NCBI GenBank assembly: GCA_039820585.1
Contig: JBCBPV010000003.1
Span: forward strand, 1-64,000
Length of the DNA stretch: 64,000 nucleotides
DNA from: JBCBGF01 sp039820585
GTDB lineage: Bacteria; Pseudomonadota; Alphaproteobacteria; Rhodobacterales; Rhodobacteraceae
Direction: 5' to 3'
Part shown: positions 8,811 through 17,800 of the stretch, piece by piece
Position numbering within the stretch: the stretch's first letter is position 1
How the letters are laid out: each line of letters begins with the position of its first letter
Translations under genes and position numbers: made by a program
The notes under the pieces: generated by a model
Told to the model about the DNA's origin: nothing
Seen by the model: only the letters and a program-made list of their open reading frames with translations
Database searches by the model: none

Positions 8811-9608
8811 TCATCCCGCGTTCGCAACCGCCCGCTTGGCCATAACACTCACCAGATGCGCCCGGTATTCGGCGCTCGCGTGGATGTCGCTAAGCATCCC
8901 GTCGGCAGCGACGGCGACGCCGTCCACCGCACCCTCGGAGAAGTCGCTGCCGAGCGCCGCTTCCAGCCCGTCGTCGCGGTACACGCCATCGGCGCCCGCA
9001 CCGGTGACAGCCACGCGGACCGACCCGCCGGTTTCCGCGACGAATACGCCGACCATGGCATAGCGTGAGGCGGGATTGGGAAACTTGGCATAGCCTGAGC
9101 GCTGGGGCACCGGGAAGCGGACGGCGGTGATGATTTCACCCTCGTCGAGTGTGGTGGCAAACATGCCGTCGAAGAAGTCGTCCGCCGCAATCTCGCGCTT
9201 GTCGGTGATGACCGTGGCGCCAAGGCCCAGAACGGCAGAGGGGTAATCCGCTGCCGGGTCGTTGTTCGCAATCGAGCCGCCGATGGTGCCCATGGCGCGC
9301 ACCGCCGGATCACCGATGCCCCCCGCCAACGCCGCGAGGCCTGGGATATGCTGGCGCACCTCGGCGTTGTCGGCCACGTCCGCGTGGAGCGTGGCCGCCC
9401 CGATGGTGATCGTCCCGTCGCCGACGGTGACACCTTGCATCCCGTCGATCCCGCGCACGTCCACCAGATCGGTGGGCGCGGCGAGGTGCTGTTTCATCGT
9501 CGGCAGAAGGGTCTGGCCACCGGACAACACTTTGCCCTCATCCGCGCCAGCCAGAGCCGCCACGGCATCCGCCACAGAGCCCGCTTTGTGATACTTGGTC
9601 TCATACAT
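8811..9608 (-). CDS. coxM: Molybdenum hydroxylase FAD-binding subunit (CoxM-like)
   Basis: Medium subunit of a xanthine-oxidase-family enzyme, 265 aa. It passes electrons from the 2Fe-2S subunit to FAD and on to an acceptor. FAD motifs are LSGGQTLLPTMKQHLAAP (around residues 31-50) and TIGGSIANNDPAADYPSA (around residues 105-122), the CoxM/CutM pattern. The C-terminal CO_deh_flav_C domain follows. The start at ATG 9608 (MYETKYHKAG) fits the family; the longer frame reaches into coxL. Last gene of the cox transcript. Confidence 0.93.
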   Translation of the reverse strand: MYETKYHKAGSVADAVAALAGADEGKVLSGGQTLLPTMKQHLAAPTDLVDVRGIDGMQGVTVGDGTITIGAATLHADVADNAEVRQHIPGLAALAGGIGDPAVRAMGTIGGSIANNDPAADYPSAVLGLGATVITDKREIAADDFFDGMFATTLDEGEIITAVRFPVPQRSGYAKFPNPASRYAMVGVFVAETGGSVRVAVTGAGADGVYRDDGLEAALGSDFSEGAVDGVAVAADGMLSDIHASAEYRAHLVSVMAKRAVANAG

Positions 9609-9619
9609 CGCGTCTCTCC

Positions 9620-11980
9620 TTACTCTGCTGCCATCGGGGTTTTCACCGTTTGCAGCGCGCTCCACACCGCTTGCGGCGTGGCAGGCATTTGCAGGTCATT
9701 GGTGCCGATCGCATCAGTGATCGCATTGATCACTGCGGGCGGGGCACCGATGGCGCCCGCCTCTCCACAGCCTTTGATGCCCAATGGATTGTTGGGGCAG
9801 ACGGTGGTGTTGTGCTCAATCGTGTAGAACGGCACATCGGTGGCGCGCGGCATGGTGTAATCCATGTAAGACCCGGTGATCAGCTGGCCATCTTCGTCGT
9901 AGACAACCTGTTCCAGCATCGCCTGGCCGATCCCCTGGGCCACGCCGCCATGGACCTGACCTTCTACGATCATCGGATTGATGATGGTGCCGAAGTCATC
10001 GGCGGCGGTGAACTGCACCACTTCTGTGACGCCGGTGTCGGGATCAACCTCGACTTCGGCGATGTAGGTGCCCGATGGGAAGGTGAAATTCACGGGGTCG
10101 TAGAACGCGCCTTCTTTCAGGCCCGGTTCCATCCCGTCGGGCAGGTTGTGGCCGGTGTAGGCGGCAAGGCCCACCTCGTGCCAGCCCATGGCCTTGTCAG
10201 TGCCGGCCACTTTCACTTCGCCGCCTTCGATGACGATGTCATCTTCCGAAGCTTCCAGGGTGTGGGCCGCGATCTTTTTGACCTTGGCTTCCACCTTATC
10301 CATCGCCTTGACGATGGCCGACAGGCCCACCGCGCCGGAGCGCGAGCCATAGGTGCCCATGCCAAACTGCACCTTGTCGGTGTCGCCATGGACGATGGAC
10401 ACGTTGTCGATGGACAGGCCAAAGCGTTCGGCCACCACCTGGGCAAAGGTCGTCTCGTGACCTTGCCCGTGGCTGTGCGATCCCGTCAGGATCTCGATCG
10501 TGCCCACCGGGTTCACGCGCACCTCCGCGCTTTCCCACAGGCCAACGCCCGCGCCGAGCGATCCCACTGCGGCTGACGGGGCAATCCCGCAAGCCTCAAT
10601 GTAGCAGGAATACCCGATCCCGCGCAGCTTACCGCGGGATGCGGCTTCGGCCTTGCGTGCCGGGAAGCCCGCCATGTCAGCCGCCGCCAACGCCTTATCG
10701 AGGTTGCCGTCGAAATCGCCGGCGTCGTAGGTCATGATCACGGGCGTCTCATGCGGGAAGCTTTGGATGAAGTTCTTTCGCCGCAGATCGCCGGGATCCA
10801 CGCCCAGCTCGCGCGCCGCCGTCTCCAGCATCCGTTCGATCAGGTAACAGGCTTCGGGCCGTCCGGCCCCGCGATAGGCGTCCACAGGCACGGTGTTGGT
10901 GTAGACCGCGCGCACGTTGCAATGGACGTTTGAGATGTTGTACTGGCCCGACAGAAGCGTGGCGTACAGGTACGTGGGCACCGCGCTAGAGAAGAGCGAC
11001 ATATACGCGCCGAAATTCGCAATCGTATCGACCTTGAAGCCGACGATTTTGCCATCCGCATCAAAGCCCATCTTGGCCGTCGTAATGTGATCGCGGCCAT
11101 GGGCGTCGGTCATGAACGCTTCCGAGCGATCCGACGTCCACTTCACCGACCGCCCCGTCTTCATCGAGGCCCAAAGGCAGGTGATCTCTTCAGGGTAAAT
11201 GTAGATCTTCGAGCCAAAACCACCGCCCACATCGGGCGCGATCACTCGCAGTTTGTGTTCGGGCGCCACGTTGTAGAACGCCGACAGCACCAGCCGCGCC
11301 ACATGGGGGTTCTGGCTTGTGGTATAGAGGGTGTAGTGCTCTTCCGCCGCGTCGTAGGTTGCCACGGCGGAGCGTGGTTCCATCGGATTGGGGCTGAGGC
11401 GGTTGTTGGTCACTTCCAACTCGGTCACATGGGCTGCGCCTGCGATGGCGGTGTCGGTCGCGGCCTCTTCGCCTATCTCCCAATCATAGATCAGGTTGCC
11501 TGGGGCGTTGTGGTGGATCTCCGGCGCGCCTGAGGCCAGCGCCTTGTCAGCGAAGGCCACGGCGGGCAGTTCCTCGTAGTCCACCTCAACCGCTTCGGCG
11601 GCGAGCCGCGCCAGCGCCTGGCTGTCGGCGATGACGACGGCCACCGCATCGCCCACATAGCGCACCTTTTCAGTCGCCAAAGCTGACCATGCGCCCATGT
11701 TCATGGGCGAGCCATCCTTCGACGAAACGGCCCAGCCGCAGATAATATTGCCGATGCCGTCGCCGGTCAGTTCATGGCCATTCAGAACAGCGACCACGCC
11801 GTCCATCGCCTCGGCCGCGCTGGCGTCGATGCCTTTGACTTTTGCGTGGGCATGAGGGCTGCGCACGAAGGCGGCATAGGCCTGGTTCTCCATGCGGATG
11901 TCGTCGGTGTATTTGCCTTTACCGGTGATGAATCGCTTATCTTCTTTCCGCGCCACGCGGGCGCCAATGCCTTCGCTCAT
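9620..11980 (-). CDS. coxL: Molybdenum hydroxylase large (Mo-cofactor) subunit, form II CoxL type
   Basis: Catalytic subunit, 786 aa, of the aldehyde oxidase/CO dehydrogenase family. The Mo-cofactor motif GGGFGSKIYIYPEE is present. The active-site loop reads AYRGAGRPEA near residues 369-378: the form II (BMS/putative CODH) signature, not the AYXCSFR loop of true form I CO dehydrogenases. The proton-accepting Glu lies in GIKGCGEAGAIG near residue 735. It should act on aldehydes, N-heterocycles or related carbon substrates; CO oxidation is unproven for form II. It is flanked by coxS (12 bp upstream) and coxM. Confidence 0.94.
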   Translation of the reverse strand: MSEGIGARVARKEDKRFITGKGKYTDDIRMENQAYAAFVRSPHAHAKVKGIDASAAEAMDGVVAVLNGHELTGDGIGNIICGWAVSSKDGSPMNMGAWSALATEKVRYVGDAVAVVIADSQALARLAAEAVEVDYEELPAVAFADKALASGAPEIHHNAPGNLIYDWEIGEEAATDTAIAGAAHVTELEVTNNRLSPNPMEPRSAVATYDAAEEHYTLYTTSQNPHVARLVLSAFYNVAPEHKLRVIAPDVGGGFGSKIYIYPEEITCLWASMKTGRSVKWTSDRSEAFMTDAHGRDHITTAKMGFDADGKIVGFKVDTIANFGAYMSLFSSAVPTYLYATLLSGQYNISNVHCNVRAVYTNTVPVDAYRGAGRPEACYLIERMLETAARELGVDPGDLRRKNFIQSFPHETPVIMTYDAGDFDGNLDKALAAADMAGFPARKAEAASRGKLRGIGYSCYIEACGIAPSAAVGSLGAGVGLWESAEVRVNPVGTIEILTGSHSHGQGHETTFAQVVAERFGLSIDNVSIVHGDTDKVQFGMGTYGSRSGAVGLSAIVKAMDKVEAKVKKIAAHTLEASEDDIVIEGGEVKVAGTDKAMGWHEVGLAAYTGHNLPDGMEPGLKEGAFYDPVNFTFPSGTYIAEVEVDPDTGVTEVVQFTAADDFGTIINPMIVEGQVHGGVAQGIGQAMLEQVVYDEDGQLITGSYMDYTMPRATDVPFYTIEHNTTVCPNNPLGIKGCGEAGAIGAPPAVINAITDAIGTNDLQMPATPQAVWSALQTVKTPMAAE

Positions 11981-11992
11981 CTTATGCCTCCC

Positions 11993-12490
11993 TTATTCCG
12001 CTGCTTTGGCCATACCGGACATGGCGCCTGCCGCGTCCTCGATCGCCTTGACGATGTTATGATATCCAGTGCAGCGGCAGATGTTGCCTTCCAGCTCATG
12101 CCGGATCGCCTCTACCGTCAGGGCTTTGCCCTCGGCCTGGTAGCGGTTCACCATGTCGATCCCGGCCATGATCATGCCAGGGGTGCAGAACCCGCACTGC
12201 AGCCCGTGATGGGCTTTAAACGCAGTCTGCATCGGGTGCAGGTCCGCGCCATTCGCGATGCCTTCAATGGTGGTCACGTCCGAGCCATCAAGCGACACGG
12301 CCAGCGCGGTACACGCCTTGATCGCGCGGCCGTCCACATGCACCACGCAGGCCCCGCACTGGCTGGTGTCGCAGCCAACATGGGTCCCCGTCAGGCGCAG
12401 ATCCTCGCGCAGGAAATCCGACAGAAGCGTGGTGTCGGGCACATCGCGGTTAACGGATTTGCCGTTCACCGTCATCGTGACGTTGCTCAT
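11993..12490 (-). CDS. coxS: Molybdenum hydroxylase 2Fe-2S subunit (CoxS-like)
   Basis: Small iron-sulfur subunit, 165 aa, carrying two 2Fe-2S clusters. The N-terminal plant-type cluster is GTHVGCDTSQCGACVVHVDG, with its fourth Cys in IKACTALAV. The C-terminal helical cluster is QCGFCTPGMIM plus NICRCTGYHNI. All eight cysteines expected of the family are present. It is expressed ahead of coxL in the same transcript and relays electrons between the Mo site and the FAD of CoxM. Confidence 0.96.
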   Translation of the reverse strand: MSNVTMTVNGKSVNRDVPDTTLLSDFLREDLRLTGTHVGCDTSQCGACVVHVDGRAIKACTALAVSLDGSDVTTIEGIANGADLHPMQTAFKAHHGLQCGFCTPGMIMAGIDMVNRYQAEGKALTVEAIRHELEGNICRCTGYHNIVKAIEDAAGAMSGMAKAAE

Positions 12491-12547
12491 TAAGTCCTCC
12501 CTTCAGGCGGGCCTGGCGCCCGCGCGTTTTGCGTTCTGTGTCAGGTA

Positions 12548-13009
12548 TCACTCGGCCGGACTGGGCCGGGCCTCATTCAGGTGGGCCTGGAAGTTATCGA
12601 AGAACTGCGCCGCCAGCTTGCGCGCGGTTGAATCGATCAACCGGCTGCCCAGCCGCGCCAGCTTGCCGCCCACGGTGGCGTGCACCTCATAGGTCAGGAT
12701 GGTCTCGCCATCATCATCGGCAAGCGTCACATCCGCCCCGCCCTTGGCAAAGCCCGCCACACCGCCAGAGCCTTCGCCGCGGATCGTGTAGCTTTCGGGG
12801 GCGTTGATGTTGGTCAGTTCCACATCGCCGGCGAACTTGGCCTTCACCGGACCGATTTTCTGCACGACGACGGCTGAGAGTTCCGTGTCGGATTTTTTCT
12901 CAAGCTCGGTGCAGCCGGGGATGCATTCCCGCAGCACGGCATCATCGTTCAGCGCGTGCCACACCACATCACGCGGCGCAGAAATCCGGTGTTCCCCGGT
13001 CATATCCAT
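12548..13009 (-). CDS. coxG: SRPBCC-fold accessory protein, CoxG-like
   Basis: CoxG-family protein of 153 aa with a START-like fold. It opens MDMTGEHRISAPRDVVWHALNDDAVLRECIPGCTELEK, the canonical CoxG sequence. The ATG at 13009 is preceded by GGAGG about 9 bases away, which decides it over the longer open frame starting at 13108. CoxG proteins are linked to membrane anchoring, or to quinone or substrate handling, of cox-type enzymes. The gene lies between coxE and coxS on the same strand, so it belongs to the cluster. Confidence 0.9.
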   Translation of the reverse strand: MDMTGEHRISAPRDVVWHALNDDAVLRECIPGCTELEKKSDTELSAVVVQKIGPVKAKFAGDVELTNINAPESYTIRGEGSGGVAGFAKGGADVTLADDDGETILTYEVHATVGGKLARLGSRLIDSTARKLAAQFFDNFQAHLNEARPSPAE

Positions 13010-13104
13010 GCTGGGCTTCCTCCCTGAAACCTGGCGCGTTTTTTTTGCCAGCCTATCCGGGGCCACGACGAAATCAAATGATTTCACGGTACACGGGCGA
13101 AACG

Positions 13105-14328
13105 TCACAAGGCGGCGCGGCTTTCAGCCAGATATCGGTCGCGCAGTGCAGGTTGACCGAGGGCAAAAGACAAGTCTTGCAGGCTATCCAACGAATGACA
13201 TGCATGAAAACTGTCCACATGCCCAAGAAGCGTGCTGACGCCCCCCGCCTTCGGCGCAAACCCATCGAAGCGCAACAGCGGGTTGAGCCAGATGACATGG
13301 CGCGCAGTTCGGGCCAGCCGCGCGGCTTCCCGGTCAAGCAGCCCCAGATCCCCGCGTTCCAGCCCGTCGGTAATAAGAAGCACCACCGCGCCCGAGGTCA
13401 TCACCCGCCGCGACCACGCCTTGTTGAACCGCTCAAGCGCGGCGCCGATGCGGGTGCCGCCTTCCCAATCGGTCGCCTCTTGCCCAACCGCCGAAAGCGC
13501 CAGATCGGGGTCGCTGGCCCTGAGCGCGCGCGTGACATTGGTCAGCGTGGTGCCGAAGGTGAAGGCGTGGACCGTGCCCCAGGTCCGGTCCGGCGCATGG
13601 GCCACCGCATGGAGATAGCGCAGCACCATGCGGGAATAGACGGACATCGAGCCTGAGATATCGCAGACCGCCACAAGATCGGGCGGGCGCAGGCGGGGCG
13701 CCTTGCGGGCAATCTCTGCGATCTCGCCCCCGCGTTTCTGTGCCGCGCGCAAGGTTGCCCGCGCATCGGGGCGCGCGCCAATGCGGCTGGGGCGGCTGCG
13801 CCGGGTTCGCAGCGGTTTGACCGGCAGCGTAAGGCTTCGCACGGCACGCTCGGCCTCGGCCAATTCCGCGGCGCTCATCTGTTCAAAGTCCATGTGTTTG
13901 AACACTTCGGTCGCGGACCACGTAAGCACCGCGTGCTGTGTGACCTCTTCCCTGGGCTTTTGCGGCTGGGGTTTTGGCGTGTTACCCAACGCCTCTTCCG
14001 CCCTGCGCCGGGCGGCGCCGGGGGGCGGCGGCGGCGTGTCGTCTTTCAGACGCGGGGACAGCATATGCATCAGGCTTTCCAGAAACTCCGGATCGCGCCA
14101 GAACATCGAAAACACCTGGTGAAACGTCTCAAGATGCTCGGCTCGCGTGATCAGTGTGGCGCGCAGGGTGTGATAGAAATCCACACGGTGGGTGAAGCCT
14201 GCCGTCTCGACCGCCTGGATCGCGGTCTCGACCTGTGCGGTGCCGACCTTGACCCCGGCTTTCCGCAAGGCTTGCGTGAAATGCACGATGTTCTCGACAA
14301 GCCGCCCATCGGGTGGTGGCAGCGTCAC
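13105..14328 (-). CDS. coxE: von Willebrand factor A domain protein, CoxE-like
   Basis: VWA-domain accessory factor of 407 aa. It carries the MIDAS metal motif as VCDISGSMSVYSRM (around residues 217-230) and an upstream basic, Pro-rich region. CoxE works with the AAA+ ATPase CoxD to mature the Mo-Cu or Mo active site of CO-dehydrogenase-family enzymes in Afipia (Oligotropha). The start overlaps the coxD stop as ATGA, so the pair is translationally coupled. Confidence 0.92.
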   Translation of the reverse strand: MTLPPPDGRLVENIVHFTQALRKAGVKVGTAQVETAIQAVETAGFTHRVDFYHTLRATLITRAEHLETFHQVFSMFWRDPEFLESLMHMLSPRLKDDTPPPPPGAARRRAEEALGNTPKPQPQKPREEVTQHAVLTWSATEVFKHMDFEQMSAAELAEAERAVRSLTLPVKPLRTRRSRPSRIGARPDARATLRAAQKRGGEIAEIARKAPRLRPPDLVAVCDISGSMSVYSRMVLRYLHAVAHAPDRTWGTVHAFTFGTTLTNVTRALRASDPDLALSAVGQEATDWEGGTRIGAALERFNKAWSRRVMTSGAVVLLITDGLERGDLGLLDREAARLARTARHVIWLNPLLRFDGFAPKAGGVSTLLGHVDSFHACHSLDSLQDLSFALGQPALRDRYLAESRAAL

Positions 14329-15281
14329 CCCTCCACGCCCGCGAGCGCGCCCTTGGCTTCATCCAGAAGGCGGGTTGTTTCCGCCCCGGCGATGCGGGCG
14401 ATGTCATCTTGGTACTTCAACAGCGCGCCGACCGTGTCGGTGATCATCTCGGGCGACAGGGCCACCGCATCAAGCGCCACGAGGCAGCGCGCCCAATCAA
14501 TACTTTCGGCCACGCCGGGGGACTTGAACAGGTCTTGCCCGCGCAAGGATTGGACGAAGGCCACGATCTCAGCCGACAGTGTTTCGGTCGCCTCAGGTAC
14601 ACGTTTGCGCAGGATCTCCAGTTCCCGGTCAAAGACGGGGTAGTCGACCCAGTGATAAAGGCAGCGCCGCTTCAGGGCATCATGCACCTCGCGCGTCCGG
14701 TTCGAGGTCAGGATCACGATGGGGGGCGCAGCTGCCGCGATGGTGCCGATTTCGGGGATCGTGACCTGAAAGTCCGAAAGCACTTCCAAGAGAAACGCCT
14801 CAAAAGGTTCATCGGTCCGATCCACCTCGTCGATCAAGAGGACAGGCGGCCCGCTATCCTGAGGCTCAAGCGCTTCCAACAGCGGGCGCCGGATCAGGTA
14901 GGCATCGGAGAAGAGCTCACTCTGCAACGCCGCGCGGTCGGCCGCACCTGCCGCCTCGGCGGTGCGGATCGCAATCATCTGGCCTGCGAAGTTCCATTCA
15001 TAGATCGCCGTCGCGGCATCGAGCCCCTCATAGCATTGCAACCGTATGAGCCGCCGCCCCAGCATCGCGGCCACCGCTTTCGCAATCTCAGTCTTGCCGA
15101 CGCCTGCCTCACCTTCCAGAAACAGCGGCTTGCCTAGCGTCAGCGCGAGATAGGCCACCGTGCCCAGATCGCGCCCGCAGACATAGTTCCGCTGGCCCAG
15201 CCATTCGATGGTTTGGTCAATGCTTTCCGGCCCGTCTTGCACCGTTTCCTCCGCGTTCGTCCGTACCGACATATGGGCCAC
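14325..15281 (-). CDS. coxD: AAA+ MoxR-type ATPase, CoxD-like
   Basis: Cofactor-maturation ATPase of about 318 aa. Walker A is LFLEGEAGVGKTE, Walker B VLLIDEVDRTDEPFE, with the AAA_lid region EMITDTVGALLKYQDDIARI. The first possible start is a GTG at 15281 (MAHMSVRT); an ATG at 15272 is an equally plausible start. First gene of the minus-strand cox transcript. It faces the XdhC-type gene across 78 bp, which must hold both promoters. Confidence 0.93.
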   Translation of the reverse strand: MAHMSVRTNAEETVQDGPESIDQTIEWLGQRNYVCGRDLGTVAYLALTLGKPLFLEGEAGVGKTEIAKAVAAMLGRRLIRLQCYEGLDAATAIYEWNFAGQMIAIRTAEAAGAADRAALQSELFSDAYLIRRPLLEALEPQDSGPPVLLIDEVDRTDEPFEAFLLEVLSDFQVTIPEIGTIAAAAPPIVILTSNRTREVHDALKRRCLYHWVDYPVFDRELEILRKRVPEATETLSAEIVAFVQSLRGQDLFKSPGVAESIDWARCLVALDAVALSPEMITDTVGALLKYQDDIARIAGAETTRLLDEAKGALAGVEG

Positions 15282-15359
15282 GGCGCAGCCTGTCCATTGG
15301 GCACGCGCGCGCGGGTCTTGCCGATCCGACGCTGAGGCCCCATCCTGACAGGCAGAGCC

Positions 15360-16292
15360 ATGTTGACCAAAACACCACCTGCACGCGACCCGATCGAGGC
15401 GCTTTTGACCTCCCCCGAGGGGGCGGTGCTTGCCGTGATCGCAGGCGTCGAGGGGCCGTCTTACCGGCCGGTTGGCGCAATGATGGCGGTGTTTTCAGAG
15501 GTTGAGCGGGCGGGCACACTGTCGTCGGGGTGCATCGAATCCGATATCGCCTTGCACGCGATGGAGGCCGCGCAGACCGGGCATCCCCGGATGCTGCGCT
15601 ATGGGCGCGGGTCGCCCTTTGCGGATATCCAGCTGCCCTGCGGGGGTGGACTTGATATCTTGCTGTTACCGGGCCCGGACCGGGTGGTCTTGGCCGAGAT
15701 CGCGGAAAACCAATCGGCCCGCAGGCCCTGCGCGCTTGTGATCGAGACAGACACCGGCGCGATGAGCCTGACGGCGGCGGGTCACACCGGGCGTGATGGC
15801 ACGCTTCTGATCGTGCGGTTCGATCCCGAAATTCGGTTCCTCGTCTTCGGAAAAGGCCCAGAAGCCAGCACCTTCGCGGCCCTTGTTCAATCTGCGGGCT
15901 ATCCAAACCTGCTGCTGTCACCAGACACCGAGACGCTGGAAAACGCGGCCTCGTCCGGCAGCGAAACCCGGCATATTCGGAGCCCGGAGTTTCCGGCGGA
16001 TCTGGCGGTGGATGACCGCACCGCCGTCGTGCTGTTTTTCCACGATCACGACTGGGAACCCCCGATCCTGGCGGGCGCGTTGGCGACCCCGGCCTTCTAC
16101 ATAGGGGCGCAAGGCAGCCAGCGCGCGCGGGATGCGCGGCTGATGATGCTGCACGCCCTGGGTGTGTCGGAGCAGGAATGCGCCCGGCTGCATGGCCCCG
16201 TCGGCCTGATCCCCTCGGCCCGCGACGCGGGCACCTTGGCGGTGTCGGTCCTGGCCGAGGTTCTTGCTAAGGCGATGGCGCGCGCGGAATGA
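15360..16292 (+). CDS. XdhC/CoxF-family molybdenum cofactor insertion protein
   Basis: XdhC-type chaperone, 310 aa, that binds and delivers mature or sulfurated Mo cofactor to xanthine-oxidase-family enzymes. The N-terminal XdhC/CoxI domain (TSPEGAVLAVIAGVEGPSYRPVGAMM, GTLSSGCIESDIALHA) and a C-terminal Rossmann-like domain ending YIGAQGSQRARDARLMML and GLIPSARDAGTLAVSVLAEVLA are both present. It is translated divergently from coxD and overlaps the next gene as ATGA. I infer that it serves the CoxSLM enzyme. Confidence 0.92.
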   Translation: MLTKTPPARDPIEALLTSPEGAVLAVIAGVEGPSYRPVGAMMAVFSEVERAGTLSSGCIESDIALHAMEAAQTGHPRMLRYGRGSPFADIQLPCGGGLDILLLPGPDRVVLAEIAENQSARRPCALVIETDTGAMSLTAAGHTGRDGTLLIVRFDPEIRFLVFGKGPEASTFAALVQSAGYPNLLLSPDTETLENAASSGSETRHIRSPEFPADLAVDDRTAVVLFFHDHDWEPPILAGALATPAFYIGAQGSQRARDARLMMLHALGVSEQECARLHGPVGLIPSARDAGTLAVSVLAEVLAKAMARAE

Positions 16293-16861
16293 CCACCGCG
16301 GGCGTGCTGCTCGCCGCTGGGTCATCCCGTCGGTTTGGCGATGCGGACAAGCTGCTTGCCCCCCTCGCAGGCCATCCTCTCGTGAGCCATGCAGCCCGCG
16401 CGCTGTCCGCCGTAGAGCCCGAAATCCTGATCGCGGTAACCCGAACACACCAGGTCGCAGCTTTGTTGGACGGCTTTGACGTCGTGCGCTTGGACAACAC
16501 CAAACCAGCGCAGGCTGACAGCCTTCGCGCAGGCGTTGCGCGAGCCATTGTGCTGGGGGCAACGCGTGCCGTAGTTGTTTTGGGTGACATGCCGTTCGTG
16601 ACGCCCGCCCTGATCGATATGGTCATCTCGCGAAGCACCGGGACGACACCCGCCGCGGCCACCGATGGAAAGCGTCCGATGCCGCCGGCCTGCTTTCCGG
16701 CAGCGTGCTTTTCCAAGCTCATGGCGCAATCTGGTGATCGCGGGGCTGCAGACCTGATCAAGGCTCTGCCACCTTCGGCCCTTGTCGCCGCACCAAGCCT
16801 CGCCCTCCGCGACATCGATACACCCGCGGCCCTTGATGCGGCTCAAAACCCGACAGAATAA
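16289..16861 (+). CDS. MobA-like nucleotidyltransferase (molybdenum cofactor cytidylyltransferase type)
   Basis: Nucleotidyltransferase of 190 aa with the GT-A motif GVLLAAGSSRRFGDADKLL near the N-terminus and VVVLGDMPFVTPALID in the middle. Related MocA/MobA enzymes attach CMP or GMP to molybdopterin; CODH-family enzymes use the cytosine dinucleotide form, so MocA is the better match in this context. It is coupled to the XdhC-type gene. Substrate preference is inferred from neighbours only. Confidence 0.88.
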   Translation: MTTAGVLLAAGSSRRFGDADKLLAPLAGHPLVSHAARALSAVEPEILIAVTRTHQVAALLDGFDVVRLDNTKPAQADSLRAGVARAIVLGATRAVVVLGDMPFVTPALIDMVISRSTGTTPAAATDGKRPMPPACFPAACFSKLMAQSGDRGAADLIKALPPSALVAAPSLALRDIDTPAALDAAQNPTE

Positions 16862-17800
16862 AACCTGGCGGCAAACCCACGCCGATCGCCTGCACCCTTA
16901 CCGCCGGCATGGATCGACCCTGCGAGACATATTTTCATGGGGCGGTAGACGCGCGGGCAGTCTGCTTTGTCGCGCAGCAAGTCCCCAGTCAAGCGGATAG
17001 CCAGATGGTCGAATTTACCTTGTACAGAGAGACGCAGCGCATCGCGGCGAATTTCGACATGCCGTTGCCATAGCTTCTATGCGATGAGCTAAAGATCTCC
17101 GGCACGAAATTCGGCTGCTCTATCGCCGCATGCGGCGCCTGCACGATCTTGTCAGGGAACAGAACATCGCCGCCATTGTCGGCCGGAAAAGAGGCTTCGC
17201 CCGCATCTATGGCCATGCGGATATCAAGGCAGCCTGCCGCGAGCATGCCCTCTTGCGATACATAATGACAGTTTAGCCGGGGGTCGGATATGGCACGGAT
17301 CCCTGCATCAGAAACCTGGCCATGGCCGACCAGGCCGCTGGGGGCCCTACGTGGTACGCCAGAGGAAGGGGCAGCAGCATATCATGTGTGTTGACCTGCC
17401 GGTGCCGCGTGCGGGTGCGGGTTGGCGCCCGTGGCTTGTGCCGCCTGAGTGCCGAATGCGCCCGCGACGCGGCCTGGCACCGTCGGCAAAGACCACTGCC
17501 ACGACACTCTATGATAATCGATGCGCCAACCGGTGTCTGATCTTGGCGGCAAGGTCCGCGCCGGCCCATGTTCGCGCGCGGCGACCTGCAGTCGTTCCTG
17601 GCTCCGCTTTCCGAATTGGAAACGCAGAAGTTCGCCAACCGAAAACGACCGCCACAATTTGGTCACGATCTCGCCCTAGCCGTGGCACGACACGTCGTTG
17701 CCCGGGGGCTGTACGGCGGGTGGTTTGAACGAGTTTTGCTGTGTGCTGATCCCGTTCGCGGATGCAAAAATCCGCGGCAAAACCAGGAGCCCCTTGCGAC
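16862..17800. other. Decayed region between the cox cluster and the giant hydrolase gene
   Basis: About 940 bp without an intact gene. It contains the 5' remnant of a 2Fe-2S subunit gene (17005-17265). From 17266 to 17800, overlapping frames of 60-120 codons on both strands lack any family signature. After residue 48 of the remnant, a different plus-strand frame (starting near 17129) reads MRRLHDLVREQNIAAIVGRK and ends at 17275. It looks protein-like but I do not recognise it. Confidence 0.5.
17005..17265 (+). pseudogene. Remnant of a 2Fe-2S molybdenum hydroxylase small subunit (isoquinoline 1-oxidoreductase IorA type)
   Basis: The frame from ATG 17005 reads MVEFTLYRETQRIAANFDMP, then L-P-stop, then LLCDELKISGTKFGCSIAAC and GACTI. 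That is the N-terminus of an IorA-like ferredoxin-domain subunit, with the C-x4-C-x2-C cluster motif intact. An in-frame TAG at 17071-17073 sits where relatives have Trp (TGG). Homology ends after codon 48 (17148). The rest of the frame to the TAA at 17263 does not resemble the family, and the second cluster domain is missing. This is a truncated, inactivated gene, distinct from the intact coxS. Confidence 0.82.

Noticed and set aside
8390..8848. Overlapping open frames that could be a transposase remnant (one contains DDHSR)
   Set aside because: The motif falls where the frame runs over the coxM end, and there is no second transposase motif, terminal inverted repeat or target duplication.
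16989..17246. 85-codon minus-strand frame over the IorA remnant
   Set aside because: The plus-strand frame has a specific 2Fe-2S motif match; the minus frame has no family features.
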